Part shown: one piece after another, positions 25,828-35,800 of the stretch
Position numbering within the stretch: position 1 is the first letter of the stretch
How the letters are laid out: each line of letters begins with the position of its first letter
NCBI RefSeq assembly: GCF_048381675.1
Contig: NZ_JBLWIS010000005.1
Span: 1-64,000 of the forward strand
DNA: 64,000 nt
DNA from: Advenella sp048381675
GTDB taxonomy: Bacteria > Pseudomonadota > Gammaproteobacteria > Burkholderiales > Burkholderiaceae_B
Direction: 5' to 3'
Notes under the pieces: generated by a model
What the model was told of the DNA's origin: nothing
Databases searched by the model: none
What the model saw: the letters and a program-made list of their open reading frames with translations, nothing else
Program-made: the position numbers and the translations under genes

Positions 25828-26784
25828 ATGTCAAAACCACACATTCATGTCGCCGTTGGCGTCATCATCCGTGACAACGGTGAAATACTGCTTGGACAAC
25901 GCCCTAAAGGCAAACCCTGGGAAGACTGGTGGGAATTTCCAGGCGGCAAAATAGAAGCCGGTGAAACGATCCTCCAGGCCCTGTGCCGTGAACTAAAAGA
26001 AGAGCTTGATATCACTGTCGAACAAGCCACCCCGTGGGTCAACTTTGTTCATGAATACCCCAAAAACATCGTTCACCTTTCCTTCTGGAAAGTCACCCGC
26101 TGGCAAGGCACCCCCACCGGCCTGGAAAACCAGCGCCTGGCCTGGACCACGCCCGAAAACGCCGAACAACTAGGCCAACTCCTGCCCGCCTCCCTTCCCC
26201 CCCTGAAATGGCTCAGCATACCCAACCGCTACGCCATCAGCGCCGTCGGCTCGGCCGCCAACGCACCGGCCTGGCTTGAAAAACTGGATAATCTGCTAGA
26301 TCGCGGCGTCCACCTATTCCAACTGCGTGAACCCGACTGGGACGAAGGCCCCAAAGCCGAATCACTTAAAGCCCTCATGCAGGAAGCAGTCAAGCGCTGC
26401 CACGAAAAAGGCGCCCGCCTGCTTATTAACAGCATCCACCCCAAAGCCTGGTGGAGCCTGGCCGATGGCGTGCAATTACGAGCCCAGGATGCCTTATTGC
26501 TGGAAGAGCGCCCCCTGCCCGAAAACAAACTTGTCGGCATCTCCGCCCACAACCTGGCTGATCTGCTCTACGCCAACATCCTGCAAGCAGACTTCGCCGT
26601 CCTTGGTCATGTATTACCCACTGCCAGCCACCCCAATCAGCCTCCGCTGGGCTGGGAAGCCTTCAGCGAACTGGGGGCCGAAGCCGGTCTGCCCGTTTTT
26701 GCCATTGGTGGCATGAATGAAACCCTGCTGCCCGTAGCCCAACAAAACGGTGCGCACGGGATTGCGGGAATTAGCGGGTGGTGA
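25828..26784 (+). CDS. mutT: Nudix hydrolase fused to a thiamine-phosphate-synthase-like domain
   Basis: The N-terminal Nudix domain (about 1-130) has the complete Nudix box GGKIEAGETILQALCRELKEEL, like MutT 8-oxo-dGTP diphosphatase. The C-terminal TIM-barrel part (about 140-318) resembles ThiE/TenI, with HLFQLREPD, FAVLGHVLPTASHP and FAIGGMNE. This fusion is a known proteobacterial architecture. Whether the ThiE-like half is catalytic is unproven. Sanitising oxidised nucleotides is the likely Nudix role. It is co-directional with the DUF815 gene. Confidence 0.88.
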   Translation: MSKPHIHVAVGVIIRDNGEILLGQRPKGKPWEDWWEFPGGKIEAGETILQALCRELKEELDITVEQATPWVNFVHEYPKNIVHLSFWKVTRWQGTPTGLENQRLAWTTPENAEQLGQLLPASLPPLKWLSIPNRYAISAVGSAANAPAWLEKLDNLLDRGVHLFQLREPDWDEGPKAESLKALMQEAVKRCHEKGARLLINSIHPKAWWSLADGVQLRAQDALLLEERPLPENKLVGISAHNLADLLYANILQADFAVLGHVLPTASHPNQPPLGWEAFSELGAEAGLPVFAIGGMNETLLPVAQQNGAHGIAGISGW

Positions 26785-27278
26785 ACAACTAAAGCGTTTA
26801 ACCACCCAGCGTTGCGAGAGAGGTATCTGCTTGTTTAGAACTACCCCGGGGCTACGAGAGAGGTATCTACTTGTTTAGAACCACCCCGGCGCTACGCGCC
26901 ACCCCTCCGCAGAGGGGAATTATCCAAACCCTTTTTATCATTGAAAAGAGTTCAACAAATTCCCCTCCTGTGGAGGGGTGGCAGGCGAAGCCTGACGGGG
27001 TGGTTCTAAATAAACCCGATACCTCCCTCGCAGCAACGGGGTGGTTCTAAATAAACCCGATACGCACCTCTCAGCGCCAGGGTGGTGTTTTCTCCAAAAG
27101 AGCCCATTCGTCCAAACCAGTAAAAGGTGAAAAAAACACCACCGGTGCAGCGACTTCGGCCCGCAGGGGCGTCGGAGCAAACCGGTGGTGTTTTTTTCAC
27201 CGTATCAAGAAGAACGGGGGATGCATTACAACGCTGGAGCGTGGGAACGAGGCTTGAACGAGAGGCAGGAAAAGCTTT
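26785..27278. repeat. Palindrome-rich intergenic region with ACCACCCCGTC-type repeats
   Basis: No gene is seen. From 26813 to 27077 two direct copies of a unit reading GAGAGGTATCT.CTTGTTTAGAACYACCCCGG (26815-26888) face two inverted copies (26995-27077). Between them lie a plus-strand and a minus-strand copy of the AGGGGAATT...TTCCCCTCC element, so the region is a large imperfect mirror. The same CCACCCCGTC/AGGGGAATT family recurs at 56748-56952 and 62245-62413. A perfect long hairpin follows at 27126-27201, and a half-copy of the GGAGCGTGGGAAC family at 27229-27250. Confidence 0.8.
27126..27201. repeat. Perfect 21-bp inverted repeat with a structured 34-base loop
   Basis: Arms at 27126-27146 and 27181-27201 are exact reverse complements (GGTGAAAAAAACACCACC... 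and its complement). The loop contains a smaller CGAC/GTCG stem and a GGCCCGCAGGGGC core. The T7 runs lie inside the arms rather than after them, so it differs from a standard terminator, though it could still end transcripts of the convergent mutT and cysE genes. A partial third arm copy (GGTGGTGTTTTCTCC) lies at 27081-27095. Confidence 0.75.
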
Positions 27279-28235
27279 CTACTCTCCGCCCTTCTGAAAA
27301 AACCGCTCATCACGACTGGTCGCCTGACTCACAAAACTGCCCGGCGCCACATCATGCGTCAACCAAACATTGCCCCCGATCGTCGCCCCTTTTCCGATGG
27401 TCACCCTACCCAGAATAGTTGCACCGGCATAAATCACCACATCATCCTCAACAATCGGATGCCTTGGCAAGCCCTTATGCAAAGACCCGTCATCATTCAC
27501 CGGAAAACTCTTGGCACCTAACGTAACAGCCTGATAAACCCGTACCCGCTCGCCAATAATCGTCGTTTCGCCAATCACCACACCCGTGCCATGATCAATG
27601 AAAAAACCCTCACCAATCTGTGCACCCGGATGAATATCAATCCCTGTCTGGCTATGCGCCAATTCGGCAATAATACGCGCCACCAGCTTCGCATCCTGCG
27701 TATAAAACTCGTGCGCAATCCGGTGATAAATCATGGCCAGAATACCCGGATAACACAACAACACCTCATCAACACTGCCTGCTGCAGGATCACCCACATA
27801 AGCCGCATTCACATCGGTGTCCAACTGACTGCGAATCTTAGGCAATGCAATCGAAAACGCCTTCATGATATCTACCGCCTTGGCCTCTAGCTCCTCGGCA
27901 CCCAGATTATCATTGCGATACTGATACCTGACCTCAAGGCGAACCTGTGCCAGCAACACATTCAGGGCCACCCCAATGGTATAGCCAACATAATAATCCT
28001 CGGTTTCCTGCAGCAAATCATTCGGCCCCAACCGCATCGGGAACAGCGCGCCAATCAGTGAATCCAGGGCATCACTAATGGCACTGGGAGAAGGCAAATG
28101 CCGCCCCCCGATCTCGTGCTGACGGTTCTGGGATACCCGCCACTTATGACGGGCCTCACGCAGGCCACAAACAATATCGTCCAATGGAAAAACCTGGGGA
28201 TTGTCACTTTTTGAATCACACTTGAAAATCGGCAT
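27279..28235 (-). CDS. cysE: Serine O-acetyltransferase (EpsC-like)
   Basis: Acetylates serine in the first committed step of cysteine synthesis. It has a helical N-terminal domain, then left-handed beta-helix hexapeptide repeats from about residue 195. The blocks TGIDIHPGAQIGEGFFIDHGTGVVIGETTIIGERVRVYQAVTLGA and HPIVEDDVVIYAGATILG are classic serine acetyltransferase. At 318 residues it is the longer EpsC-type with an extended N-terminus. It ends in FFQKGGE rather than the usual CysE feedback/complex tail, so complex formation with CysK is uncertain. Confidence 0.93.
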   Translation of the reverse strand: MPIFKCDSKSDNPQVFPLDDIVCGLREARHKWRVSQNRQHEIGGRHLPSPSAISDALDSLIGALFPMRLGPNDLLQETEDYYVGYTIGVALNVLLAQVRLEVRYQYRNDNLGAEELEAKAVDIMKAFSIALPKIRSQLDTDVNAAYVGDPAAGSVDEVLLCYPGILAMIYHRIAHEFYTQDAKLVARIIAELAHSQTGIDIHPGAQIGEGFFIDHGTGVVIGETTIIGERVRVYQAVTLGAKSFPVNDDGSLHKGLPRHPIVEDDVVIYAGATILGRVTIGKGATIGGNVWLTHDVAPGSFVSQATSRDERFFQKGGE

Positions 28236-28319
28236 AAAACACCCATAAAAAAGGGTAAAAACTAAATATTACAGTTTTAACACAAGCGGGGAAAACACCG
28301 CAAACAAACCACACCAATA

Positions 28320-29753
28320 CTATGGTGTTAGCTGCCCGCTCCAGCCACCGCCAAGCGCCTTGATCAAATCCACCGTCGTATTAAGCCGTTGATTCTCCAA
28401 CTGCAAGGCCGTACGCTCCGCCGAATAAGCAGAAGCCTCCACCTGCACCACACTCAAATAGTCAATCAGGCCAGCATTAAACTGATTGCGGGTAATCTGC
28501 AAAGACTCGCGCGAAGCCGCCAAAGCCTGTAACTGCACCTGAAGCTCACGATTTAGCACTGCCAAGGTACTGATTGCATTCTCAACTTCCTGCAAGGCCG
28601 TCAATACCGTTTGCCGGTAAGCCGCCACCTCGGCCTGATAAGAAGCCTTTGCATAATCGATACTGGCCGAACGCGCTCCCCCGTCAAGCAAAGTCATCGC
28701 CAAAGACGGCCCCAATGACCAGAAATTAAGCGGCGAGGAAATCCAGTCGGAAAACGTAGCGGCCTGCAAACCACCGGATAAACCCAGGTTCAGATCGGGA
28801 AACCAGGCCGACTGGGCCACCCCGATCTCCGCATTGGCCTGCGCCACCCTGCGCTCGGCCGATGCCACATCAGGGCGCCGTTGCAAAACGGTTGCCGGTA
28901 CGCTAACGGGAATGGCAGGCAACTTCACCTCAAAAGCCGTTTGCGCTATGCTCACGCTGGAAGGCAACTGGCCAGTCAATACGGCAATCGCATTTTCCGT
29001 GCGTACCCGCTCGGCTTCAATATCTATGGCCTGTGCGCGCGCATTATTGACCTGTGCCATCGCGGCCACCACATCACCCCGTGCCGATACGCCCTGTGCA
29101 TAGCGATTCTGGTTCATCCGCAAAGAGCGTTCATACGCCTCTAACGTACGATCCAGCAAACGCTTCTGCTCGTCAATCATGCGCAAGGTAAAATAATTCT
29201 GTGCCAGCTCCGACTGCATGCTCAGCCTGACATTGGCCAGTTCTGCTGCACTAGCCTGCTGTGCCGCCTGTTGGCCCTGCACCTGGCGACGAATTTTTCC
29301 CCACAGGTCAACCTCCCAGTTCAGGGAACCGCTCACATCATATTGCGATGCGCCAGAACGGTTACTGCCACCCGAGCGGTCATAGGCGGTGCCGCCTCCC
29401 AAGACCGGAAAAAATCCGGAACGGGCCTGTGCACTCAAGGCCTTGGCGGCATCATAGCGGGCAACTGCCTGAACAATATTCTGGTTGGCGGCGTTCAGCC
29501 GCTCCATCAAATCATTCAACACCGGGTCATTGAAGCGTTCCCACCAATTACCCTTGGCCAAGTCATCACCAGGCCTTGCCTGCACCCAGCCTGCCACCTT
29601 TTCAGCCTTGAAGGAAAGCCCTACTTCCTGCTCGGGGCGCACATAATCGGGACCTACCGTACAGGCACTTAACAGGACCAAGGACAGTATGCCCATCACA
29701 ACCCTGAGATGCCTGCCCGGAACACGGGAATCATTGCTCAATGCTTGACTCAT
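28320..29753 (-). CDS. Outer-membrane efflux lipoprotein (NodT/OprM family)
   Basis: Outer-membrane channel of a tripartite RND pump, 477 residues. The lipobox LLSAC places the acylated cysteine near residue 31 (CTVGPDYVRPE is the family start). Two OEP repeats follow, with long coiled-coil segments (about 60-250 and 270-470) such as RRPDVASAERRVAQANAEIGVAQSAWFPDLNL. The start overlaps the end of mdtC by 23 bases, so it is the fourth gene of the mdtABC operon. The set is similar in layout to MuxABC-OpmB of Pseudomonas. Confidence 0.92.
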   Translation of the reverse strand: MSQALSNDSRVPGRHLRVVMGILSLVLLSACTVGPDYVRPEQEVGLSFKAEKVAGWVQARPGDDLAKGNWWERFNDPVLNDLMERLNAANQNIVQAVARYDAAKALSAQARSGFFPVLGGGTAYDRSGGSNRSGASQYDVSGSLNWEVDLWGKIRRQVQGQQAAQQASAAELANVRLSMQSELAQNYFTLRMIDEQKRLLDRTLEAYERSLRMNQNRYAQGVSARGDVVAAMAQVNNARAQAIDIEAERVRTENAIAVLTGQLPSSVSIAQTAFEVKLPAIPVSVPATVLQRRPDVASAERRVAQANAEIGVAQSAWFPDLNLGLSGGLQAATFSDWISSPLNFWSLGPSLAMTLLDGGARSASIDYAKASYQAEVAAYRQTVLTALQEVENAISTLAVLNRELQVQLQALAASRESLQITRNQFNAGLIDYLSVVQVEASAYSAERTALQLENQRLNTTVDLIKALGGGWSGQLTP

Positions 29754-32700
29754 TTTTCAACCTTTCACTTTCAGTACCCGGCAACACTTCACCAGTACGT
29801 TTTTTCTTTCTGGCAAAACGCCAGCGCAATTTATCCAGATACAAATAAACCACCGGTGTGGTATACAAAGTAAGCACTTGGCTCAGGAACAGCCCCCCCA
29901 CAATCGCCACCCCAAGCGGCTGACGCATTTCCACACCCGCACCGGTTGCCAGCACCAAAGGCAGGGCACCAAACATGGCCGCCAGGGTTGTCATCATGAT
30001 CGGCCTGAAACGGACAACACAAGCCTCATAAATAGCCTGCTCGGGGGGACAGTTTTCCTGGCGCTCTTTTTGCAAGGCAAAGTCCACCATAATAATGGCG
30101 TTTTTCTTCACGATCCCAATCAGCAGGAATACCCCGATCAGGGCAATCAGCGTGAACTCCATACCCACCATCATCAAGGCCAGCAAAGCGCCCACACCGG
30201 CCGATGGCAAGGTCGACAGAATGGTTAGCGGATGCATATAACTTTCATAAAGGATGCCCAGCACAATGTACATCACCACCAGCGCAGCCAGAATCAGCAA
30301 AGGCTGCTGGCTGGTGCTTTGTTGAAACATCTGCGCATTGCCCTCGAAACCGGCCTGAATTTCATTGGTCGGCAAATTCAGGCGCTCAACGGCATTTTCA
30401 ATCGCATTGCTGGCCTGCTCGAGGGTCACCCCTGGCGCCAGGTTAAAAGCGATTGAATCGGATGCCAACAATCCCTGGTGCCGCACACTAAGGGGCGCAT
30501 TGGCGGTCTCAAAAGTGGCAAACGCAGACAAAGGGACCCGGCTGCCATCTGCCGTCATCAATTCAATCGTCTCCAATACCTGGGCGTCCTGGGCATACTG
30601 CTGCTCTACGCCCATCACCACATGATATTGATTTAATTCACTGTAAATCACGGACACCTGACGCTGGCTGAACAGGTTATTCAGGGAACCGGCAATCAGG
30701 CTCATGTCCACGCCCAACCTGGTGGCCATTTCCCGGTCAATCACCAATTCAATCCGGCGTCCTTTATCCTCCACCGCAGCATTCACTTCGGTCAGTTCAG
30801 GCAGGGCTACCATGGCCCTTTGCACTTTAGGCACCCATTCCCTAAGCAGTTCCAGGTCTCCGGACATCAGGGTATAGTCATACGACCCCGTCGAGCCACC
30901 GCCCGGTCCGCCCATGCGGATATCCTGCTGCGGCACCAGGGAAAGCTGTGCCCCCGGAACGGTCGAGAACTTGCTGCGCAAGCGGTTAATCACCTCATTA
31001 GCCGACAACTCTCTTTGCTCAAAAGGCTTAAGCTGGATCATCAGGAAACTGGAATTGCTGCCACCCCGTCCCCCCGCATAGCCCATGACTGTATCCACAT
31101 TGGGATCCTTGAGAATTTCCTGGCGGTAAGTTTCCAGCTTGGGCACCATCGCCTGGAAAGAAGTCCCCTGATCCACCCGAAAAAAACCCAGGATCATGCC
31201 GGTATCCTGCTGAGGAAAAAAGCCCTTGGGCACAATCACGTACAAGTAAACGTTCATGCCTATCGTCAGCAAGAGCATCAGCAAAGTCAAGAACCTGAAA
31301 CGCAGGGCCCAACCCAGGGTTTTCTTGTAAAAATCCAGCATGGCATCAAAAGAACGGTTCCAATGCCGAGTCAGCCAGCGCTCCTTACGGACAACAGGCT
31401 TGTTTTTCAGCCATTGCGCGCACATCATCGGCGTCAGTGTCAGGGAAACCAGCAAGGACATTAGAATCGCCACCGACAAGGTCACCGCAAACTCCCTGAA
31501 CAGGCGCCCCGGCAACCCTCCCATCAAAAACAGGGGAATAAACACCGCAATCAGGGAAACACTCATGGTCATCACGGTAAAGCCGACTTCCTTGGCGCCT
31601 TGCAGTGCCGCCGTAAAAGGACGCACGCCCCGCTCCAGATGACGGGTAATGTTTTCCAGCACGACAATGGAGTCATCCACCACAAACCCGGTTGCCACAA
31701 TCAGGGCCATCAGGGAAATGGTATTCAGTGAATACTCCAGAAAATACATGACAATGAAGGTACCCAGCAGGGATAGCGGCACTGAAACGGCCGGTATCAG
31801 GGTAGCGCGCACATTCTGCAAAAACACCAGCACCACCAGGGTAACCAGAACCACCGACATGATCAGGGTAAATTCGGCCTCGGCCAGGGTGGCGCGGATG
31901 CTGGGCGTACGATCCTGGACAATATCCAGATCAACCTGCGATGGCAAAAGCAGGCGCAAGGCTGGCAATTCGGCCTTGACCAGATCTACGGTTTTAATAA
32001 TATTGGCCGACTCCTGCCTGCGCAGCAGCATCAGAATGGCTTTTTCATTATTGTAAAAACCACTGTTGAAAACACTTTCAATCGAATCATAAACCTTGGC
32101 CACGTCTTTCAGGCGGACCGCTGCCCCGTCCTGCCAGCGTATGACCAGGTCTTCAAAATCCTTGGCCTTGCTCAACTGCCCGTTCGTGCCAATCTGCCAA
32201 CGGTATTCGGCATTTTCCAGAAAACCGTTAGGCTTCACGGTATTGGCCGATGTAATGGCCGAGCGGACCTCATCCAGTGCAATACCGTATGAAGACAGGA
32301 CATAGGGATTAAGATCCACCCGCACCGCAGGCAGGGAACTGCCACCAATAGTCACCTCACCGATTCCTTCCACCTGAGCCAGCTTTTGCGCCAAAATGGT
32401 TGAGGCCAAGTCATAAAGCTGGCCCTGGTCAAGGGTGTCAGAGGTTAGCGCCAGTGCCATAATGGGGGAGGAAGACGGGTTAACCTTGCGATATGTGGGT
32501 GGCGTGCGCATGCTGCTTGGCAACAGGGGCTGGGCGGCATTGATGGCGGCCTGCACCTCGCGGGCCGCGTCATCAACATTCTTGTCCAGGTCAAATTGCA
32601 GGAAAATCCGCGTGCTGCCCTCGGTATTGGTCGAACTCATCGACATCAGGCCGGAAATATTGCCCAATGACCGTTCCAGTGGTGTGGCCACACTCGAGGC

Positions 32701-32886
32701 CATGTTCTCGGGACTGGCTCCCGACAGCGAGGCCCGGACCGAAATCATGGGAAAAGACACTTGGGGCAAGGGAGCAACTGCCAGGAGGTAATAGGCAATC
32801 GCCCCCATCACGGCAATCGCCACTGCCAGCAATGAGGTAGCAACAGGACGCGAAATAAAAGGGCTAGACAGGCTCACTGCTTTCAT
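29731..32886 (-). CDS. mdtC: RND multidrug efflux transporter subunit MdtC
   Basis: Inner-membrane proton-driven pump of 1051 residues with the RND topology: two periplasmic loops and 12 membrane segments. The N-terminus SLSSPFISRPVATSLLAVAIAVMG and PLPQVSFPMI match MdtC rather than MdtB. The TM4 proton-relay pair VVDDSIVVLEN is intact. The start at 32886 overlaps the mdtB stop by 23 bases. It is expected to form a heterotrimer with MdtB and to use MdtA and the downstream outer-membrane channel. The substrate range cannot be read from sequence. Confidence 0.94.
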   Translation of the reverse strand: MKAVSLSSPFISRPVATSLLAVAIAVMGAIAYYLLAVAPLPQVSFPMISVRASLSGASPENMASSVATPLERSLGNISGLMSMSSTNTEGSTRIFLQFDLDKNVDDAAREVQAAINAAQPLLPSSMRTPPTYRKVNPSSSPIMALALTSDTLDQGQLYDLASTILAQKLAQVEGIGEVTIGGSSLPAVRVDLNPYVLSSYGIALDEVRSAITSANTVKPNGFLENAEYRWQIGTNGQLSKAKDFEDLVIRWQDGAAVRLKDVAKVYDSIESVFNSGFYNNEKAILMLLRRQESANIIKTVDLVKAELPALRLLLPSQVDLDIVQDRTPSIRATLAEAEFTLIMSVVLVTLVVLVFLQNVRATLIPAVSVPLSLLGTFIVMYFLEYSLNTISLMALIVATGFVVDDSIVVLENITRHLERGVRPFTAALQGAKEVGFTVMTMSVSLIAVFIPLFLMGGLPGRLFREFAVTLSVAILMSLLVSLTLTPMMCAQWLKNKPVVRKERWLTRHWNRSFDAMLDFYKKTLGWALRFRFLTLLMLLLTIGMNVYLYVIVPKGFFPQQDTGMILGFFRVDQGTSFQAMVPKLETYRQEILKDPNVDTVMGYAGGRGGSNSSFLMIQLKPFEQRELSANEVINRLRSKFSTVPGAQLSLVPQQDIRMGGPGGGSTGSYDYTLMSGDLELLREWVPKVQRAMVALPELTEVNAAVEDKGRRIELVIDREMATRLGVDMSLIAGSLNNLFSQRQVSVIYSELNQYHVVMGVEQQYAQDAQVLETIELMTADGSRVPLSAFATFETANAPLSVRHQGLLASDSIAFNLAPGVTLEQASNAIENAVERLNLPTNEIQAGFEGNAQMFQQSTSQQPLLILAALVVMYIVLGILYESYMHPLTILSTLPSAGVGALLALMMVGMEFTLIALIGVFLLIGIVKKNAIIMVDFALQKERQENCPPEQAIYEACVVRFRPIMMTTLAAMFGALPLVLATGAGVEMRQPLGVAIVGGLFLSQVLTLYTTPVVYLYLDKLRWRFARKKKRTGEVLPGTESERLKNESSIEQ

Positions 32887-35800
32887 CCCTGCGCGTTGCT
32901 ACACGCCGGCTGCCAAGCCGGTCAAACATCAGATAAATAACCGGCGTGGTAAACAGCGTCAGGATCTGGCTGCAAATCAGCCCCCCCACCATGGCCAGGC
33001 CCAATGGCTGGCGCAACTCTGCACCGGTACCGGTAGACAACATTAATGGAATCGCCCCAAAAAGCGCCGCCAGGGTGGTCATGAGAATCGGCCTGAAGCG
33101 TAGCAGCGCTGCCTGGTGAATGGCTTCTTTGGGGCTTAGTCCCTGATGTCTTTCCGCCTCGAGGGCAAAGTCAATCATCATGATGGCATTTTTCTTCACA
33201 ATGCCAATCAGCAGGATGATGCCGATAATGCCGATCATGTCCAGGTCCCTCCCGGTCATGATCAAGGCCAATAAGGCACCTACGGCCGCTGAAGGTAAGG
33301 TGGACAGAATGGTAATGGGATGGATATAGCTTTCATAAAGCACGCCCAGCACAATATACATGGTAAAAATAGCCGCCAGCATCAGCCAGAGCGTACTGGA
33401 CAGGGAGGATTCAAAGGCCTGGGCCGCCCCCTGCAGACGCATTTCCACCGAAAGCGGCATGCCAATCTGCTCCCGCACCTCGTTAACCACATCCACCGCA
33501 TCAGACAGGGAAACCCCTGGGGCCAGGTTGAAAGAAACCAGTGCCGCCGGAAACTGGTCAATGCGCATGACTTCAAGCAAGGTTTGCGAGTCATCAATGC
33601 GGGCAATCTGAGTTAGCTGCACCGGATCGCCATTACTGGAGGCCACATAAACATTTGACAGGTCTGCCGGTGACTGCCCGTACTCGGGATCCACCTCGAG
33701 CACCACCCGATATTGGGCTGACTGGGTGAAAATCGTGGAAATCTGACGCTGCCCGAAAGCATTGTAAAGCGCCTCATCGACCTGCGACATGGAAACCCCA
33801 TAACGCGCTGCCGCATCCCTGTCCACGATCACATTGGTTTGCAAACCACCGCTCTGGTAGTTGTCGGTGACCCCGGTTAACAGCGGACTTTGCCTGAGCT
33901 GGCCCACAAATTCCGGTACCCAATGCTTAAGCAGCTCGCCATCAATGCTTGAAAGGCTGACTTGATATTGCGTGCGGCTAACCTGGGTATCAATCGTGAG
34001 GTCCTGCGCCGGTTGCAGATAAACCTTGATACCACTTAAAGGTGCCAGACGATCCTCTAGACGTTGCATGATCCGTGCAATGCTGTCACGGCTTTCATTC
34101 GCCTTGAGCGATATTTGCAAACGGCCGGTATTCAGGGTGGTGTTACTGCCATCAATACCCACAAAAGATGATACAGACACCACATCAGGATCTTGCAGCA
34201 CCAGCTCAACCACTTCCTGCTGCCGTTGGGAAATCTGCTGGAAAGAAGAGGATTGTGGTGCCTCGGTAATCACCTGGATAAGGCCCGTATCCTGCTGCGG
34301 AAAAAAACCTTTGGGAATCCACCAGTACAAAAACAGGGTCAGCAACAAGGTTGCCAGTGCCACCATCAGGGTCGTGCCCTGGTGCCTCAGCACAATCTTG
34401 AGCAGGCGATCGTAATAATGGATGAGTCCGTCAATCGCCTTGCCCATTCTGGCATGGAAGGCATTACCCCTGTACTCGCTTTCGGGCTTGAGCATGCGGG
34501 CGCACATCATGGGGGTCAGGGTTAATGAAATGACCAGGGAAATCAGAATGGCCACTGCCAGGGTAATGGCAAACTCACTGAACAGCCGTCCAATGACATC
34601 CCCCATGAACAACAGGGGAATCAACACGGCAATCAGGGAGATTGTCAGGGAAATCAGGGTAAAACCGATTTCTTTCGCCCCCTTGAGCGCCGCCTGCATG
34701 ACCGTTTCGCCTTTTTCGATATGGCGGGCAATGTTTTCGATCATGACAATCGCATCATCCACCACAAAACCCGTGGCAATCGTCAGGGCCATCAAAGACA
34801 GGTTATTCAGGCTGAATCCAAGCAGGTACATGACGGCAAACGTACCCACGATAGACAGCGGCACCACAATAGAAGGAATGATGGTAGCGCTGATGCTACG
34901 CAAAAACACATACGTAACCAGCACCACCAGGCCAATCGCCATCAACATTTCTGACTGCACGTGCGAAATTGACTGGCGGATGGTTTCGGTCCGGTCAGAA
35001 GCAATATCCACCACGATGGATGCAGGCAAGGCAGCCTGTAATTGGGGCAGCAATGCCTTGATATTATCAACCACCTCGATCACATTAGCCCCGGGCTGGC
35101 GCTGGATGTTCAGCAAAATAGCCTGCTCATTGCCAATCCATGCCGCCTGCCGGGTGTTTTCCGCATTATTCACCACCCGCGCCACATCGCTCAGGCGCAA
35201 GGGCGCACCATCGCGATAGGCCAGAATAAGCGCTTCATATTCTTCAGGGGTTTTTAACTGGCTATTGGTGTAAATCGTGGTTGCCCGACGCGGGCCGTCG
35301 AGGTTACCGGTAGGCTGGTTGATATTGGCACCGGTCACGCCGCTACGGACATCTCCCAGCGTCATGCCATTGGCCGCCAGTGCGGTTGGATTCACCTGTA
35401 TGCGAACGGCCGGACGCTGTCCGCCGGCAATGCTGACCAGTCCCACCCCAGAGATTTGGGACAGTTTTTGGGCCATCCGGGTTTCAACCAGGTCACGGGC
35501 TTCATACAAGGGCAAGGTAGGCGAGGTAATTGCCAGGGTAACCACCGGTGAATCGGCCGGGTTCACCTTGTTATACACCGGTGGCATGGGCAAGTCGGCC
35601 GGCAACAGATTGGACGCGGCATTAATGGCGGCCTGCACCTCTTGCTCGGCCACGCTCATATCCAGAGACAGGGAAAATTGCAGGGTAATGACCGATGCTC
35701 CCCCCGAGCTTGACGAGCTCATTTGCACCAGGCCAGGCATTTGGCCGAACTGACGCTCAAGGGGTGAAGTGACCAGAGAGGCCATGGCATCGGGACCCGC

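Noticed and set aside
26785..27278. Possible CRISPR array
   Set aside because: Repeats are few, unevenly spaced, in both orientations and self-complementary; there are no uniform spacers and no cas genes.
34422..35219. 265-codon plus-strand ORF opposite mdtB
   Set aside because: Shadow of the RND gene; Met/Ser/Arg-rich low-complexity translation with no domain pattern.
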